Below, piece after piece: positions 1-9,511 of a DNA stretch of 64,000 nt (positions are counted from its first letter, which is position 1; each line of letters starts with the position of its first letter). Below the pieces are notes generated by a model. It did no database searches and was not told the origin of the DNA. It saw nothing but the letters and a program-made list of their open reading frames with translations. A program made the translations under genes and the position numbers. This DNA is from Bacillota bacterium (GTDB lineage: Bacteria; Bacillota; Clostridia; DSM-8532), in NCBI GenBank assembly GCA_023415825.1, contig JAEZJF010000022.1, positions 62,001 to 126,000 of the forward strand, written 5' to 3'.

Positions 1-218
1 CCGCGCTTATACTAACTGTTGCCGGATTTACGTTGGGAATTATCTCCGAGATAAACGCTGTTAGTGAAATCGGCAATCTATTGGGGAGAGGAGCAGCACT
101 GTCCGGTATCTTGGTGCTTGTCGTGCTGCCTGCACTCCTTGTTTTGTTTGATAAAGTCATTATGCGTACGACTCTTAATACAAAAAATATTATCGCTCAT
201 GATAGGAAGGGAGTTTAA
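1..218 (+). CDS. MMPL/RND-family transporter, C-terminal end (partial)
   Basis: Only the last ~71 residues are in the window; the reading frame is open to the left edge (frame starting at base 3). The tail has a hydrophobic helix preceded by a small polar stretch (SEIGNLLGRGAALSG) and a final helix rich in L, V and P, then a short basic cytoplasmic tail. This is the usual look of the last two membrane helices of MMPL/RND exporters of Gram-positive bacteria. The next gene starts 4 bases downstream and encodes a secreted heptad-repeat protein, a pairing common beside YdfJ/MMPL transporters, which supports the call. The family assignment rests on a short fragment plus context, so confidence is moderate. 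Confidence 0.6.
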   Translation, partial: ALILTVAGFTLGIISEINAVSEIGNLLGRGAALSGILVLVVLPALLVLFDKVIMRTTLNTKNIIAHDRKGV

Positions 219-222
219 TGTT

Positions 223-1851
223 ATGAAAAAGATATCTGGAGCAGTTTTAAAAAGAGTATTAAGCCTGTCATGGGCAGCAGCCATGCTTTTAGGACTGACA
301 ACGGCTTCCTCGGCAATCTCTCAGCCAGCTCTGGCCGTTCATCAGGCAATGGCTGCTCTTTCAAACACACCTGTGGAGCTCAGTAAGGATGAAACTGTTT
401 ATGCAAGCTTGAATTTCGATGGCAGTATTCGGAATTTAAGCGTTGTAAACCATATCCGCACCCCCAATGAAGGCATTTATACCGATTATGGGCATTATAC
501 CGAAATTATGAACTTATCATCGGGTGCTGAGAATCGCCAGGTTGATGGAACCAAGGTGACCTGGCAATTGCCTGCGTCGGATGAAGGGTTTTATTATGAG
601 GGGATTCTTAAAGAGAGTCAGCTGCCTTTTATATTCTCCATCGTTTATTCTCTGGATGGGAAACAGGTTGATGCAAGAGACCTTATTGGCCAATCAGGAA
701 AAATTAAAATAGAAATTAAAATTACCTCCAATACAATGTCAAATCCTTATTATGTTGATAACTATCTTGCTCAGGTACAACTGCCCCTGTCCCTTGACAA
801 GTGCAGCAATATTTCAGCAGCAGGTGCTCAGAGTGTTATTGTAGGCAGTACCAACACCTTAGCCTTTATGGTAATGCCAGGTGTATCCAAGGAGTACTCA
901 GTAACCTTTGACGCCAAAGATTTTGAAATGGACGGCATTACTACGACGGTTACATCAGTGGATGTACAAAGCTTAATAGGGATTGATACTCAGGACATCA
1001 AGCTTAATTCGACAGATATATCCCAGGGCACCGGTGAGCTTGTAAGTGGCACCGAACAGCTCAAGGCGGGTGTATCACAGCTTGCGGACGGACTTAAAAA
1101 GCTGGCATCGGGTACGTCGGCTTTGATAATGGGCAGTTCAGAATTCCAGAAAGGCCTTAAAGCCTATACTGATGGTCTTGTTGCTATATCGGATAACGCC
1201 GGTCAAATTTCACAAGGTATAAACCAGCTTGGGAAAAATGGGGGAGAGTTGTCAGCAGGTTACACGCAAATTTCTGAAGGAACAGTAAAGCTCATGGAGG
1301 GGCTATTGGCTGGTCTGCCGCCCGAGCAGCAGTCCGCGTATTCTCAACAGGTAGAAATGCTCAAGCAGCAGCTTCAAGGCTATGGAACAAATCTCGAGGC
1401 TTATACCAAAGGAGTCTCCCAATCAGCACAAGGCTTAAGCGCTTTATCGGAAGGACTTTCGGCAGCAGCTCAAAAAGGTCCGGAGCTTAATAAAGGAGCG
1501 GCTGAAATAAATACAGGCCTCGTGAAATTGGGTAATGGGCTAAATGCCTTGTATGATGGAGCGAGATTAATCCCTGATGAAATACAAAAACTAATTGATG
1601 GTCAGAAAGAGCTTAAGGAAGGTTTGGACGAAGCTTTAAGCTTATTGGATGATTTTAACCTAGAGGGTAATCCTTTACCAGAGCCGGTCTCTTTTGCCGA
1701 CAGTAGTAAAACGGTTGATTCCGTTCAGTTCGTCATTAAAACTCCGGAGTTAAAGCCGGAGCCGGTGATAGCGCCACCCGCAGAAGTCCGGAAGGAACAA
1801 AGCTTTTGGGAAAAGCTTGCGGCTCTGTTTGTCGGGAAGGATAATGGATAA
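223..1851 (+). CDS. Secreted YhgE/Pip-like heptad-repeat protein
   Basis: The 542-residue protein starts at ATG 223, preceded by an AGGAAGGGAG ribosome binding site that overlaps the end of the upstream MMPL gene, so the two are probably translationally coupled. Residues 1-45 form a signal peptide with a hydrophobic core and Ala-rich end. Residues ~50-260 are a beta-rich extracytoplasmic region. From ~265 to ~470 there are many heptads of the type LxxGxxQLxxGxxxL (for example around ELVSGTEQLKAGVSQLADGL), the 'X-X-X-L-X-X-G' repeat seen in YhgE/Pip-type proteins. The C-terminus is Pro/Glu/Lys-rich and ends in a short hydrophobic patch near WEKLAALFVG. It probably forms an extracellular coiled-coil accessory to the MMPL exporter. 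Substrate is unknown. Confidence 0.7.
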   Translation: MKKISGAVLKRVLSLSWAAAMLLGLTTASSAISQPALAVHQAMAALSNTPVELSKDETVYASLNFDGSIRNLSVVNHIRTPNEGIYTDYGHYTEIMNLSSGAENRQVDGTKVTWQLPASDEGFYYEGILKESQLPFIFSIVYSLDGKQVDARDLIGQSGKIKIEIKITSNTMSNPYYVDNYLAQVQLPLSLDKCSNISAAGAQSVIVGSTNTLAFMVMPGVSKEYSVTFDAKDFEMDGITTTVTSVDVQSLIGIDTQDIKLNSTDISQGTGELVSGTEQLKAGVSQLADGLKKLASGTSALIMGSSEFQKGLKAYTDGLVAISDNAGQISQGINQLGKNGGELSAGYTQISEGTVKLMEGLLAGLPPEQQSAYSQQVEMLKQQLQGYGTNLEAYTKGVSQSAQGLSALSEGLSAAAQKGPELNKGAAEINTGLVKLGNGLNALYDGARLIPDEIQKLIDGQKELKEGLDEALSLLDDFNLEGNPLPEPVSFADSSKTVDSVQFVIKTPELKPEPVIAPPAEVRKEQSFWEKLAALFVGKDNG

Positions 1852-1900
1852 AAAAAGCAACAAGCCCGCAGGTCTTTCCCAGCGGGCTTGTTGCTTTTTT
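1851..1900. terminator. Bidirectional intrinsic terminator
   Basis: A perfect 19-bp inverted repeat (arms 1851-1869 and 1882-1900, loop of 12) is GC-rich in the middle and has A-tract and T-tract ends, so it can terminate on both strands. It separates the plus-strand heptad-repeat gene, whose stop codon lies in the left arm, from the convergent solute-binding-protein gene. Confidence 0.92.
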
Positions 1901-1911
1901 ATCCACTATAT

Positions 1912-3486
1912 TTATCTTGCTTTATAGCGTTCATACTGCGCATGCTTGATTTCAATCATTTCTTTAACCTGTTCGGCCTCAAGCATTGCCATGTATTCTG
2001 CAAATATCGTATCAAAGTCGCCTTTTGAAGTAATCAGCTTTCCTTCGTATAATTTGTAGAGATTACTGATATCTGCATAAATCTCCTTATATTTTTCTTC
2101 TTCTTCGGTGGTTGAGTAAAGTTGAGGGATACCAGGCATAATAGTGCCTTGCTTCATATATTCAACATGTTTTGCTGTCTCAGGTCCGTTAACTATGAGC
2201 TCAGCCTGGGCATTGATAATCATAGGGAATCTGGGGTGAGCAAGACCTTGTGCATATCTTCCGATAACATAACCTTGATCATGCTTCATAATCGAATCAG
2301 TGTATTGGCGTTCACCATTAATCGTCATATAGTGGGTACCTTCGATACCCCAGTTCAGAAGATCGGTAGCTTCTTCGCTGTAGCAGTAATCAAAGAAGGC
2401 AACAGCTCTGTTTATATCTTTACAATTCTTGGTGAGATAATGCGGTTGAACAGCCATTCTGGGGTTACCACGCATATAGGCGTTTCCATCAGGACCTTTT
2501 ATTGGAGTGCATGGAATCATATCAATGCCCCAAGTGCCGTTTTTGCCCCATTGTCCATAACCGTCAGCCCAACCGTATAAAATGCCGACTTTGTTGTTGG
2601 ATATTTTTGCATTAGTGGCTTCTGCAGAAATAGAGAAGAATTCGGGATCAATCAAGCCTTCGGTATAGAGCTTATTTATGTACTTCAAAGCTGCTTTATA
2701 TTCTTCCTGTTTCTCATAGGGGCCAAATAAGTAGCTATCGTCATTATAAAGCCACCACTCGTTGGTTACGTTAAAGGCATACATAATCGGTCTGACGATG
2801 GCGTTGCGGTCACCGGCCCAAGGCCCTACGCCCATAGGCGTTGCATCCGGATACTTTTTCTTTACGGCTACCAGATAATTATAAAGCTCATCTAGATTAG
2901 TTGGAGCCGCCATATTCAGTTCGGTGAGAAAAGTATTGTTAATAACCCAGTCACAACGCCACTGACGTTCTGTAAGCTGTGCCAGACCGGGAATTTTACC
3001 GTCATCTGTCGTCATATCCTTTTTATAGCTAGGATATTTTTCAAATAAGGCGGTGATGTTGGGGGTCTTTTCCTTGGTGAGATAATCATTTAAGTAAATA
3101 AAGGTACCTGATTCCAGATAGTTGACTAAATCAGTGCCCTGATTTTCGGTTTCATACTCAACGACATCTGGTAATTGATTTGCTGCAACCAATGTCTGAA
3201 CTTTAGTTGCCATATCTGCTTTGGGTACATTGGTGAAGGTAAGTTTGGTGTTGGTTCTTGTTGATAATTCCTTCATAACCGGCATACTTTCTGAAAGTGG
3301 AGCACCAGCTTGTTGAATAACTAAGAAGGACAAACTGCCAGGTGCATCAAGAGGATTCCCGGTCTGGGCATTTTCTGGGCTGGGTGATGGGGTGTTTCCT
3401 GTAGCAGGGGGCTTTTCTGATCCGCAACCGGCGATAACACCAGTTATCATTACAAGGACCAAAAGAAATGCAAGTAGTTTTTTCAT
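1912..3486 (-). CDS. Extracellular solute-binding lipoprotein of an oligosaccharide ABC importer (LplA type)
   Basis: This 524-residue lipoprotein begins with a signal peptide and a lipobox ending at Cys21 (GVIAGC), followed by a Pro/Ser/Thr linker. The body fits family 1 solute-binding proteins of the LplA/YtcQ branch, with motifs such as MGVGPWAGDR, LYTEGLIDPEFFS and GWADGYGQWG. That branch is longer (~500-550 aa) than typical maltose-binding proteins. It would deliver oligosaccharide fragments to the two permeases encoded upstream (4477-3563 and 5460-4510). No ATPase gene is present; CUT1 importers commonly share an MsmK-like ATPase encoded elsewhere. It is the last gene of the LacI-led operon and ends at the shared terminator at 1851-1900. 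Substrate is inferred only from the GH39 neighbour. Confidence 0.9.
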   Translation of the reverse strand: MKKLLAFLLVLVMITGVIAGCGSEKPPATGNTPSPSPENAQTGNPLDAPGSLSFLVIQQAGAPLSESMPVMKELSTRTNTKLTFTNVPKADMATKVQTLVAANQLPDVVEYETENQGTDLVNYLESGTFIYLNDYLTKEKTPNITALFEKYPSYKKDMTTDDGKIPGLAQLTERQWRCDWVINNTFLTELNMAAPTNLDELYNYLVAVKKKYPDATPMGVGPWAGDRNAIVRPIMYAFNVTNEWWLYNDDSYLFGPYEKQEEYKAALKYINKLYTEGLIDPEFFSISAEATNAKISNNKVGILYGWADGYGQWGKNGTWGIDMIPCTPIKGPDGNAYMRGNPRMAVQPHYLTKNCKDINRAVAFFDYCYSEEATDLLNWGIEGTHYMTINGERQYTDSIMKHDQGYVIGRYAQGLAHPRFPMIINAQAELIVNGPETAKHVEYMKQGTIMPGIPQLYSTTEEEEKYKEIYADISNLYKLYEGKLITSKGDFDTIFAEYMAMLEAEQVKEMIEIKHAQYERYKAR

Positions 3487-3562
3487 GTCTTTCCCTCCAA
3501 TAAAATATAATGTTTATCAAACCCTCTTGATGTTTCAGAGAGTTTTATAGCGTATCAGAATG

Positions 3563-4477
3563 TTAACCTTTAACTGCGCCTACCATAATTCCTTTTGCGA
3601 AATATTTTTGGATAAATGGATAAATGACCATAATGGGGAACATAGTGACTACCACGACTGCCGATTTAAAGGACAGTGGTGCAAACTGACCGGCACTGCT
3701 ACTGGAAGCAATAGATGAGCCCATAGCATCATTCATGGTTACGACCAGAGAGCGGATGATGAGCTGAACGGGAAATTTAGATTCGTCATATAGATAAATC
3801 AAAGATGAGAAGAAATCATTCCATATGGCAACAGCATAAAACAAAGTAACAATAGAAATAGCAGGCTTTGACAGGGGCAAATAAATTTTTAAGAAAATAA
3901 TCCAGTCATTCGCCCCGTCTATTCTTGCAGATTCTTTAAGACTTACCGGTATGGACTGCATAAAAGTTCTCATGATAATCAGGTTCCATGCGGACATGGC
4001 TCCTACCAGAATGATTGCGGCCCTGCTATTGTACAAGCCCAATTTAGTAACAACTAAAAAGGTTGGAATTAAACCACCGGAGAAGATCATGGTAAAAACA
4101 ATGTAGTATGAGAAAAATGTTTTTCCGATCAAGTATCTTTTGGAAAGCGCAAATGCTGCCATTGTGGTCATGATCATCGACCACAGCGTGCCTGCGGCGG
4201 TATAAAATATCGTATTGGCATAGGAGTTTACTAAATTCGGATGCTTTAAAAGCATTTTATATGAATTTAGATTAATACCCTTTGGTAGAAGCCAAACCTG
4301 TCCTTTAGTGACAGCCACACTGTCACTGAAGGATACAGATATGGTATAAATAAACGGATAGAGACAAATACAACCGATAAATACACAGAGTACAATAATA
4401 ATTGTATCAAGAAATACATCTTCCTTAGAGGAAAACATAGGTTTCCGGTACAGTGATTTTTTTGTTAACTGATTCAT
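3563..4477 (-). CDS. Carbohydrate ABC transporter permease (LplC/YtcP type)
   Basis: The 304-residue integral membrane protein has about six membrane segments and the cytoplasmic EAA loop near residues 185-205 (ESARIDGANDWIIFLKIYLPLSKP), which contacts the ATPase. Length, the FIYTISVSFSDSVAV segment and the terminal AKGIMVGAVKG motif are typical of LplC/YtcP permeases. It lies 32 bp downstream of the partner permease and 76 bp upstream of the binding-protein gene, all in one orientation. It forms half of the membrane channel for the oligosaccharide importer. Confidence 0.92.
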   Translation of the reverse strand: MNQLTKKSLYRKPMFSSKEDVFLDTIIIVLCVFIGCICLYPFIYTISVSFSDSVAVTKGQVWLLPKGINLNSYKMLLKHPNLVNSYANTIFYTAAGTLWSMIMTTMAAFALSKRYLIGKTFFSYYIVFTMIFSGGLIPTFLVVTKLGLYNSRAAIILVGAMSAWNLIIMRTFMQSIPVSLKESARIDGANDWIIFLKIYLPLSKPAISIVTLFYAVAIWNDFFSSLIYLYDESKFPVQLIIRSLVVTMNDAMGSSIASSSSAGQFAPLSFKSAVVVVTMFPIMVIYPFIQKYFAKGIMVGAVKG

Positions 4478-4509
4478 GATACCGCACCTTTCTTATATTG
4501 TTAAAATTC

Positions 4510-5460
4510 TTAGAACATGGAAATTTCGTTATCTGACATCTTTTTTGTTACCCAGTTTGTTCCTAAAATCATAACAACACTGAAAAGAGATGTGATGAGA
4601 CCTACTGCTGCCGCATAGCTATAATCGTTTCCCAATAAGCCTCGCTTATAGATAAATGTTTGAACGACCTCAGATACATTTATATTTAGATCATTTTGCA
4701 TGAGAAGAATTTCCTGCCAGCATAGATGCAGGATTTTTCCTACTTTAAGAATTAGCATGATGGCGGCTGTAGGCAAGATGGATTTGACGGTAATGTGCCA
4801 TAATCTTGACAATCTGCCGGCACCGTCAATATATGCAGCTTCGTAAAGCTCTGGGTCAATACCGGAAATAGCTCCAATGAATACAATTGCATCAAAACCT
4901 GTATATCGCCAAATGGCCAGAACGAAGTAAATAAACCTGAACCATTTTGGGTCCTGCATGAAAAATATAGGTTCACCATTATTAAAGATCTTTACCACAC
5001 CATTAATAACACCGTCGGTGGGGCTGAACATGGTCATAATCAGGCTGACCGCTATAACGGTAGAAACAAAGTAAGGCATATAGGTAATCGTCTGCATGCC
5101 GCGTTTTAAGCCGTTGCTTCTAAGTTCGTTAAGAATCAGGGCTAAAATAATGGGAAGCGGGTAACCGATAATCAATGTCATAAAACTAATGAGAAGCGTA
5201 TTTCTGGTTACAAGCCAAAACTGACTTGATTCAAAAAATTGAATAAACCATTTAAAACCTGCCCAGGTAGCTTCAGACATGGGATAGGCAATGTTGTAAT
5301 TTTTAAAGGCAATTTGCAGGCCAACCATCGGCAGGTAGTTGAAAATAAAAAGACTTAATACGGCGGGTATAAGCATAAGATAGGCTATTCTGTCATTCCA
5401 TATGTGTCTTGAGTAAAAAGCGAGTCTAGATTTTTTCCCAAGGGTGGAAGTGCTTTTCAT
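4510..5460 (-). CDS. Carbohydrate ABC transporter permease (LplB/YteP type)
   Basis: The ATG at 5460 is taken as start because it has an AAAGGGAGAT ribosome binding site upstream and gives the usual N-terminus (basic cytosolic stretch, then LMLIPAVLSLFIFNYLPMVG). The open frame continues 165 bases further into the LacI gene, but those residues look non-native. The 316-residue product has six predicted membrane helices and an EAA loop (YEAAYIDGAGRLSRLWHITVKSILP). It is the LplB-like partner of the permease encoded next, forming a CUT1 heterodimer. Its start is 23 bp after the end of the LacI gene, so the four genes probably form one operon. Confidence 0.92.
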   Translation of the reverse strand: MKSTSTLGKKSRLAFYSRHIWNDRIAYLMLIPAVLSLFIFNYLPMVGLQIAFKNYNIAYPMSEATWAGFKWFIQFFESSQFWLVTRNTLLISFMTLIIGYPLPIILALILNELRSNGLKRGMQTITYMPYFVSTVIAVSLIMTMFSPTDGVINGVVKIFNNGEPIFFMQDPKWFRFIYFVLAIWRYTGFDAIVFIGAISGIDPELYEAAYIDGAGRLSRLWHITVKSILPTAAIMLILKVGKILHLCWQEILLMQNDLNINVSEVVQTFIYKRGLLGNDYSYAAAVGLITSLFSVVMILGTNWVTKKMSDNEISMF

Positions 5461-5483
5461 AGTTGATATCTCCCTTTTGTAAA

Positions 5484-6479
5484 TCATTCTTTGGGCGGCG
5501 CCAAGGTGTCTCTCGCAATCAGTTCTGTTTGGATTGTGATATTTTGAACAACAGTGAATTGGGGATTGTTTATTTTGTTGAACAGAGTATTGAGGGCTAT
5601 CTGTACTTGCTCCTCGATATGGCACCCGATACTTGAGAGTCGATCCTTAAGGTAAAGTGAAGAAGCGGTATTGTCAATCCCGACAAGAGAGATGTCCTCT
5701 GGAATACGTATGTTTTTTTCGTAAAGCGCTCTGGCTACACCAACAGCTATATCGTCATAGGATGCAAAGAGGGCCGTTGGCAGATTGTTTTCGCTGATTA
5801 GCTGATTCATGGAGTCGTAGCCGGCGTACTCAAATCTGTGCGGACTGACCTTGATAAGAGATTCATCGATTTCGAAGCCATGATATTTCATGGCTTCCTT
5901 GAAATAATTCAATCTGCTATAGGTATATTTTTCGCCGATATATCCTATTTTCTTATGCCCTAAGAATTTAAGGCGTTCGATGGTTTGAAAAATACCTTGA
6001 CGGTCATTCACCTTGATGGTATCTACCGAAGAAAATTCTGAGCTCGTCTGAGAGATTACAACAACAGGAACACCGCGTTTTGGCATGGAATCGATTTGAT
6101 TAAAGGGTGTGATACAGACAATGCCATCAACAGCGTCAGATTCCATAAAATATTCTAAAAGCTTTCTCTCTATGCCGATATCGAATCTGCTGCACCCCAT
6201 GACCAGTGTTCCGTTTTTAGCCCGGAGTTGTTTATCAAAGCAATCCAAAAGATATGTGAAGTAACTGCTGGTCATATCGGGATAAATAATTGCCAGTATA
6301 GGCTGCTCATTAGCTTCTTTGCGTTTGCGGCCCTTAGGTGCAACATACCCATGTGAAGCAGCAATCTCCTGTATTCTTTTGCGGGATTCATCACCAATAT
6401 CATGAGCACCGCTCAAGGCTTTAGATACTGTTGATATTGAGACGCCTGCTATTTGAGAAATTTCTTTTAAAGTAATCAT
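5484..6479 (-). CDS. LacI-family transcriptional repressor of the oligosaccharide locus
   Basis: The 331-residue protein starts with a classic LacI helix-turn-helix (MITLKEISQIAGVSISTVSKALSG, with the hinge helix up to ~60). The periplasmic-binding-protein-like sugar sensor follows at ~65-330, with the family signature DDIAVGVARALYEKNIRIPEDISLVGIDN. It is the first gene of the operon continuing into lplB, lplC and the binding-protein gene, and is divergent from the GH39 glycosidase gene. Autoregulation and control of the divergent GH39 gene are likely, because CGAAAATTTTCG-like dyads lie just downstream of both start sites. The effector sugar is not evident. Confidence 0.92.
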   Translation of the reverse strand: MITLKEISQIAGVSISTVSKALSGAHDIGDESRKRIQEIAASHGYVAPKGRKRKEANEQPILAIIYPDMTSSYFTYLLDCFDKQLRAKNGTLVMGCSRFDIGIERKLLEYFMESDAVDGIVCITPFNQIDSMPKRGVPVVVISQTSSEFSSVDTIKVNDRQGIFQTIERLKFLGHKKIGYIGEKYTYSRLNYFKEAMKYHGFEIDESLIKVSPHRFEYAGYDSMNQLISENNLPTALFASYDDIAVGVARALYEKNIRIPEDISLVGIDNTASSLYLKDRLSSIGCHIEEQVQIALNTLFNKINNPQFTVVQNITIQTELIARDTLAPPKE

Positions 6480-6507
6480 TATTTGCTACTCATGCCCTTT
6501 CAATCTT

Positions 6508-6573
6508 CGGAAAAGTTTCGTATTATTTTTGGTATCTTGCCCAAAGTATAGCAGGCTGTTTTCGATATGTCAA
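6508..6573 (-). promoter_or_regulatory. Consensus promoter with downstream LacI-like operator for the lacI-lpl operon
   Basis: On the minus strand there is TTGACA (6573-6568), a 17-bp spacer and TATACT (6550-6545), a near-perfect vegetative promoter ~65 bp before the LacI start codon. Downstream of the expected start site lies an imperfect dyad CGGAAAAGTTTCG (6508-6520), resembling the perfect dyad near the divergent promoter. A repressor bound there would block initiation. The rest of the 348-bp gap is AT-rich and carries no gene. Confidence 0.7.
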
Positions 6574-6678
6574 CTAAATATTACTAAAAAAATTTGTAAC
6601 ATATAGAATCGTTGATGAAAGTATAGATTCGGCTAACCTATGAAATTAGCGATATTCACTAAATGTATTAAATTATTC

Positions 6679-6737
6679 TTGACTCTTTACCATAATACGG
6701 TGTATCTTAATACTAGCTACTTGCTCGAAAATTTTCG
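6679..6737 (+). promoter_or_regulatory. Promoter and LacI-like operator for the GH39 operon
   Basis: A TTGACT box (6679-6684), an 18-bp spacer and TATCTT (6703-6708) form a plausible promoter. The perfect 12-bp palindrome CGAAAATTTTCG (6726-6737) lies about +11 to +22, a typical repressor position. The untranslated leader to the ATG at 6828 would be ~113 nt. The similar dyad at 6508-6520 near the divergent promoter suggests both are controlled by the LacI protein. Confidence 0.55.
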
Positions 6738-6827
6738 TAAATAAAAGTGAAATTCTGAGTAATTCTGCAAAGAATAAGTTAGATTTTTGGTATCCAACTT
6801 AAACTCAATACAATTGGGGGATCTCAT

Positions 6828-8192
6828 ATGAACAAAGTATGTCTTCAGTTTAAACAAAAAGTGGGGCCTTTAAAGAATATGCAAGGTGTCAATTGTGGGC
6901 CGGTTTCGTACAGTGGGCTTCTCGACATCAGTGATTTGTTTACAGCCATTTCGGTACCGTTGATCCGTTTACATGATACCAATTGGCCTCACCCAAGAGA
7001 AGTCGATTATTATACTATTTTCCCGGATTTTGACAAAGATCCGTCAGACCCTGAAAATTATCATTTTGAGACAACAGATCAATACGTGAAGGAATGTATT
7101 GCGACTGGAGCTCATATAGTTTTTCGTTTGGGTGTCAGTATTGAGCATGCAAATCAGAAATTTTATGTTAAGCCGCCAAAAGACTTTAATAAATTTGCAG
7201 ATATCTGTCTGGGAATTGTACGTCATTACACAGAAGGTTGGGCGGACGGATGGAATTGTAAAGAAATATCCTATTGGGAGATATGGAACGAGCCTGATTT
7301 GAAAGTTGGCTTTGGACGGACGCACCTTCCTTCTCCTACTTGGATGGGTACACCCGAAGAATATTTCAAATTATATGAAATCGTTTCAACAAAGCTGAAG
7401 AAGTATAATTCTAGTTTACAAATAGGCGGGCCTGCCATTGCCTATGTCGATACAGAGTTTTTCGATGATTTTTTGAATTATGTGGAAGCGCATCAGCTAC
7501 CCATGGATTTTTTCTCATGGCATTGCTATACTTCGGATGTTCTGAAAGTCAGGAAGCAAGCCAATAAAATCAGAGATCGCCTTGATAAAATGGGCTATAC
7601 GCACACGGAGAGCCACTTAAATGAATGGAGCTTTGTTCCTCCTGGAACGAGCTTTGGGAAAATGTTCGAACCGGGTATGAATGGAGAAAACAGAACAAAA
7701 ATGCACCAACAGCTTCAAGGTGAGCAGGGGGCAGCCTATTCTGCCGCATTTATGACTCTTTTGCAGAAAGAACCTGTAGATGAGACAATGTTTTTCTGTG
7801 CATCCACCCTCAATACCCTGAGTTTGTTCAATATGTACGGTCAGCCGCAGGCGGTCTATTACCCCTTTTATTATATGGCACAGCTTTGCAAGCTGGGGAA
7901 CTTGACAGATATTCAGATACCCGAGGAGGGAAAGGGGCTGTTTTATCTGAGTGCTTGTAACCCGGCTACCCGCAGCTATGGTATTCTTGTTACGAATTAT
8001 GGCGGGCGGGCTGAAACTGTTTGTTTGGAAACGGATCTACCAGCAGATGTTTTTGGAACTATGGCCGTTTATTGTACCGACAAGGAGAGTGCCTGTTCCC
8101 AAGCATTAATGCATGCTTCAAAAACAATAGAGCTTCAGATTAAAGAGTTTAGTGTGGTTTACATCGAGATTTTGACGGAGGAAGACCGATGA
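6828..8192 (+). CDS. Glycoside hydrolase family 39-like enzyme (beta-xylosidase type)
   Basis: This 454-residue protein lacks a signal peptide, so it should act on imported oligosaccharides in the cytoplasm. The (beta/alpha)8 barrel motif WEIWNEPDLK (~residues 148-157) carries the expected acid/base Glu of clan GH-A. The strand-7 motif SHLNEWS near residues 263-269 would hold the nucleophile Glu. The early block RLHDTNWPHPREVDYY and the length fit GH39 xylosidases. A GGGGG ribosome binding site precedes ATG 6828. It is divergent from the LacI-controlled importer and followed by an MFS permease gene, so it probably hydrolyses the substrate of that importer. Exact specificity cannot be read from sequence. 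Confidence 0.85.
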   Translation: MNKVCLQFKQKVGPLKNMQGVNCGPVSYSGLLDISDLFTAISVPLIRLHDTNWPHPREVDYYTIFPDFDKDPSDPENYHFETTDQYVKECIATGAHIVFRLGVSIEHANQKFYVKPPKDFNKFADICLGIVRHYTEGWADGWNCKEISYWEIWNEPDLKVGFGRTHLPSPTWMGTPEEYFKLYEIVSTKLKKYNSSLQIGGPAIAYVDTEFFDDFLNYVEAHQLPMDFFSWHCYTSDVLKVRKQANKIRDRLDKMGYTHTESHLNEWSFVPPGTSFGKMFEPGMNGENRTKMHQQLQGEQGAAYSAAFMTLLQKEPVDETMFFCASTLNTLSLFNMYGQPQAVYYPFYYMAQLCKLGNLTDIQIPEEGKGLFYLSACNPATRSYGILVTNYGGRAETVCLETDLPADVFGTMAVYCTDKESACSQALMHASKTIELQIKEFSVVYIEILTEEDR

Positions 8193-8253
8193 TGACAGCG
8201 ACTCAAGAAGATGCTATTTGCCATTGCTTATTTTAAGTGGGGGTATAATCCAT

Positions 8254-9498
8254 ATGGTCAAGTCAACAGCATTTAAAAGGATGCAATGGAGGATGTTTAT
8301 ATTATGCTGGTTAGCCTATGCCATTGCTTACTTTGGCAGAGTAAATTTATCCATGGCGCTTCCGGAACTACAATCTTTTTTAAGTATTAATAAAGCACAG
8401 ATTGGTATACTGGGAAGTCTGTTCTTTTGGATATATGGTGTAGGACAACTCGTAAACGGCAGCCTGGCCGATAGATTTTCCAGCAGAGTATTTGTCTTTA
8501 TCGGTCTTTTCGTTTCAGCCGTAATGAATCTGTTTTTTGGTTTCTCACAGAGCTTAACCTTTATGTGTATTTTTTGGTCGGTGAACGGATTTGCTCAATC
8601 AATGCTTTGGGGGTCCGTAACAAAGACGGTATCAGGCTGGGCCGGGCCTGAAAAGAGAAGCTCGGCAGCAGTAGGCATTTCCACCTCAATGGTAGGAGGG
8701 TTTATCCTCGCATGGGGGGTCTCGGGGCAAATTTTAAAGAGCTGGACATGGAACTGGGTGTTTTGGATATCTGGTATTGTCATCATGATCTATTCTTTTG
8801 TCTGGCTCTTCTTTATCAGAAGTAAACCTGAAGGCGCGGACAAGGCAGTAGAGGTGCCTTTGGAGCCGTCCCGATTGAGTGATTCGGAACCGGTGATCAA
8901 AACCTCTATAATGAAGCTCTTTAAAAAGAGTGGATTGGGCTTTATTGCCGTTGCCTGCCTGGCGCAAGGCATGGTTAAGGAAAGCATCAGCCTCTGGGCG
9001 CCTACCTTTTTTATGGAAACGCATCATCTGGATATTAAAGGGACACTGATTTTCATTCTGGCTATTCCCCTGATGAATCTGGTCGGTATGCTGCTTGCAG
9101 GCGGACTCAACAAAGTCTTCAGATATCGTGAAAAATTAACGGCAATGATTTTTTTTCTATCAGGACTTGCTATGGCAGCAGGTCTTATTACACTGGGAAC
9201 AAAGCATTTAATCCTTGGGGTTCTGTTCCTAGGTTTGTTGTCTGCGTGTATGTACGGATCAAACACTATCCTGTTGGGGGTCATCCCTATGGGGTTTGCA
9301 AAGGAAAACAAGGTGGCAACGGTAGCCGGAGGGCTGGATTTTACCTCTTATTTGGCTGCGGGATTTGCGGCCTCCATTACGGGCATAATAGTGGAAGCTT
9401 TTGGTTGGAACGGTGTATTATGCTTCTGGGGTGTTATGCTGATTATAGGCGTAACAGCTTTATATTTAGGTCAGGTATATCAAAAAAAGCATCAGTAA
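8254..9498 (+). CDS. MFS permease, OPA (organophosphate:phosphate antiporter)-like
   Basis: ATG 8254 is chosen over an upstream in-frame codon at 8218 because GTGGGGGT sits 10 bases before it. The 414-residue protein has about 12 hydrophobic helices and the N-terminal pattern AYFGRVNLSMALPEL, common in the OPA/GlpT-UhpT branch and its regulatory-type relatives. The motif-A-like loop GSLADRFSSR follows helix 2. It lies 61 bp after the GH39 gene and 13 bp before the PHP hydrolase gene, so it is likely cotranscribed with both. It may move a sugar acid or phosphorylated product; that is inference from family and context. Confidence 0.8.
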   Translation: MVKSTAFKRMQWRMFILCWLAYAIAYFGRVNLSMALPELQSFLSINKAQIGILGSLFFWIYGVGQLVNGSLADRFSSRVFVFIGLFVSAVMNLFFGFSQSLTFMCIFWSVNGFAQSMLWGSVTKTVSGWAGPEKRSSAAVGISTSMVGGFILAWGVSGQILKSWTWNWVFWISGIVIMIYSFVWLFFIRSKPEGADKAVEVPLEPSRLSDSEPVIKTSIMKLFKKSGLGFIAVACLAQGMVKESISLWAPTFFMETHHLDIKGTLIFILAIPLMNLVGMLLAGGLNKVFRYREKLTAMIFFLSGLAMAAGLITLGTKHLILGVLFLGLLSACMYGSNTILLGVIPMGFAKENKVATVAGGLDFTSYLAAGFAASITGIIVEAFGWNGVLCFWGVMLIIGVTALYLGQVYQKKHQ

Positions 9499-9511
9499 GG
9501 AGGACTGAAAA

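Noticed and set aside
2122..2580. Plus-strand 152-codon frame inside the solute-binding-protein gene
   Set aside because: Antisense shadow of a well-conserved lipoprotein gene, with no ribosome binding site or recognisable motif.
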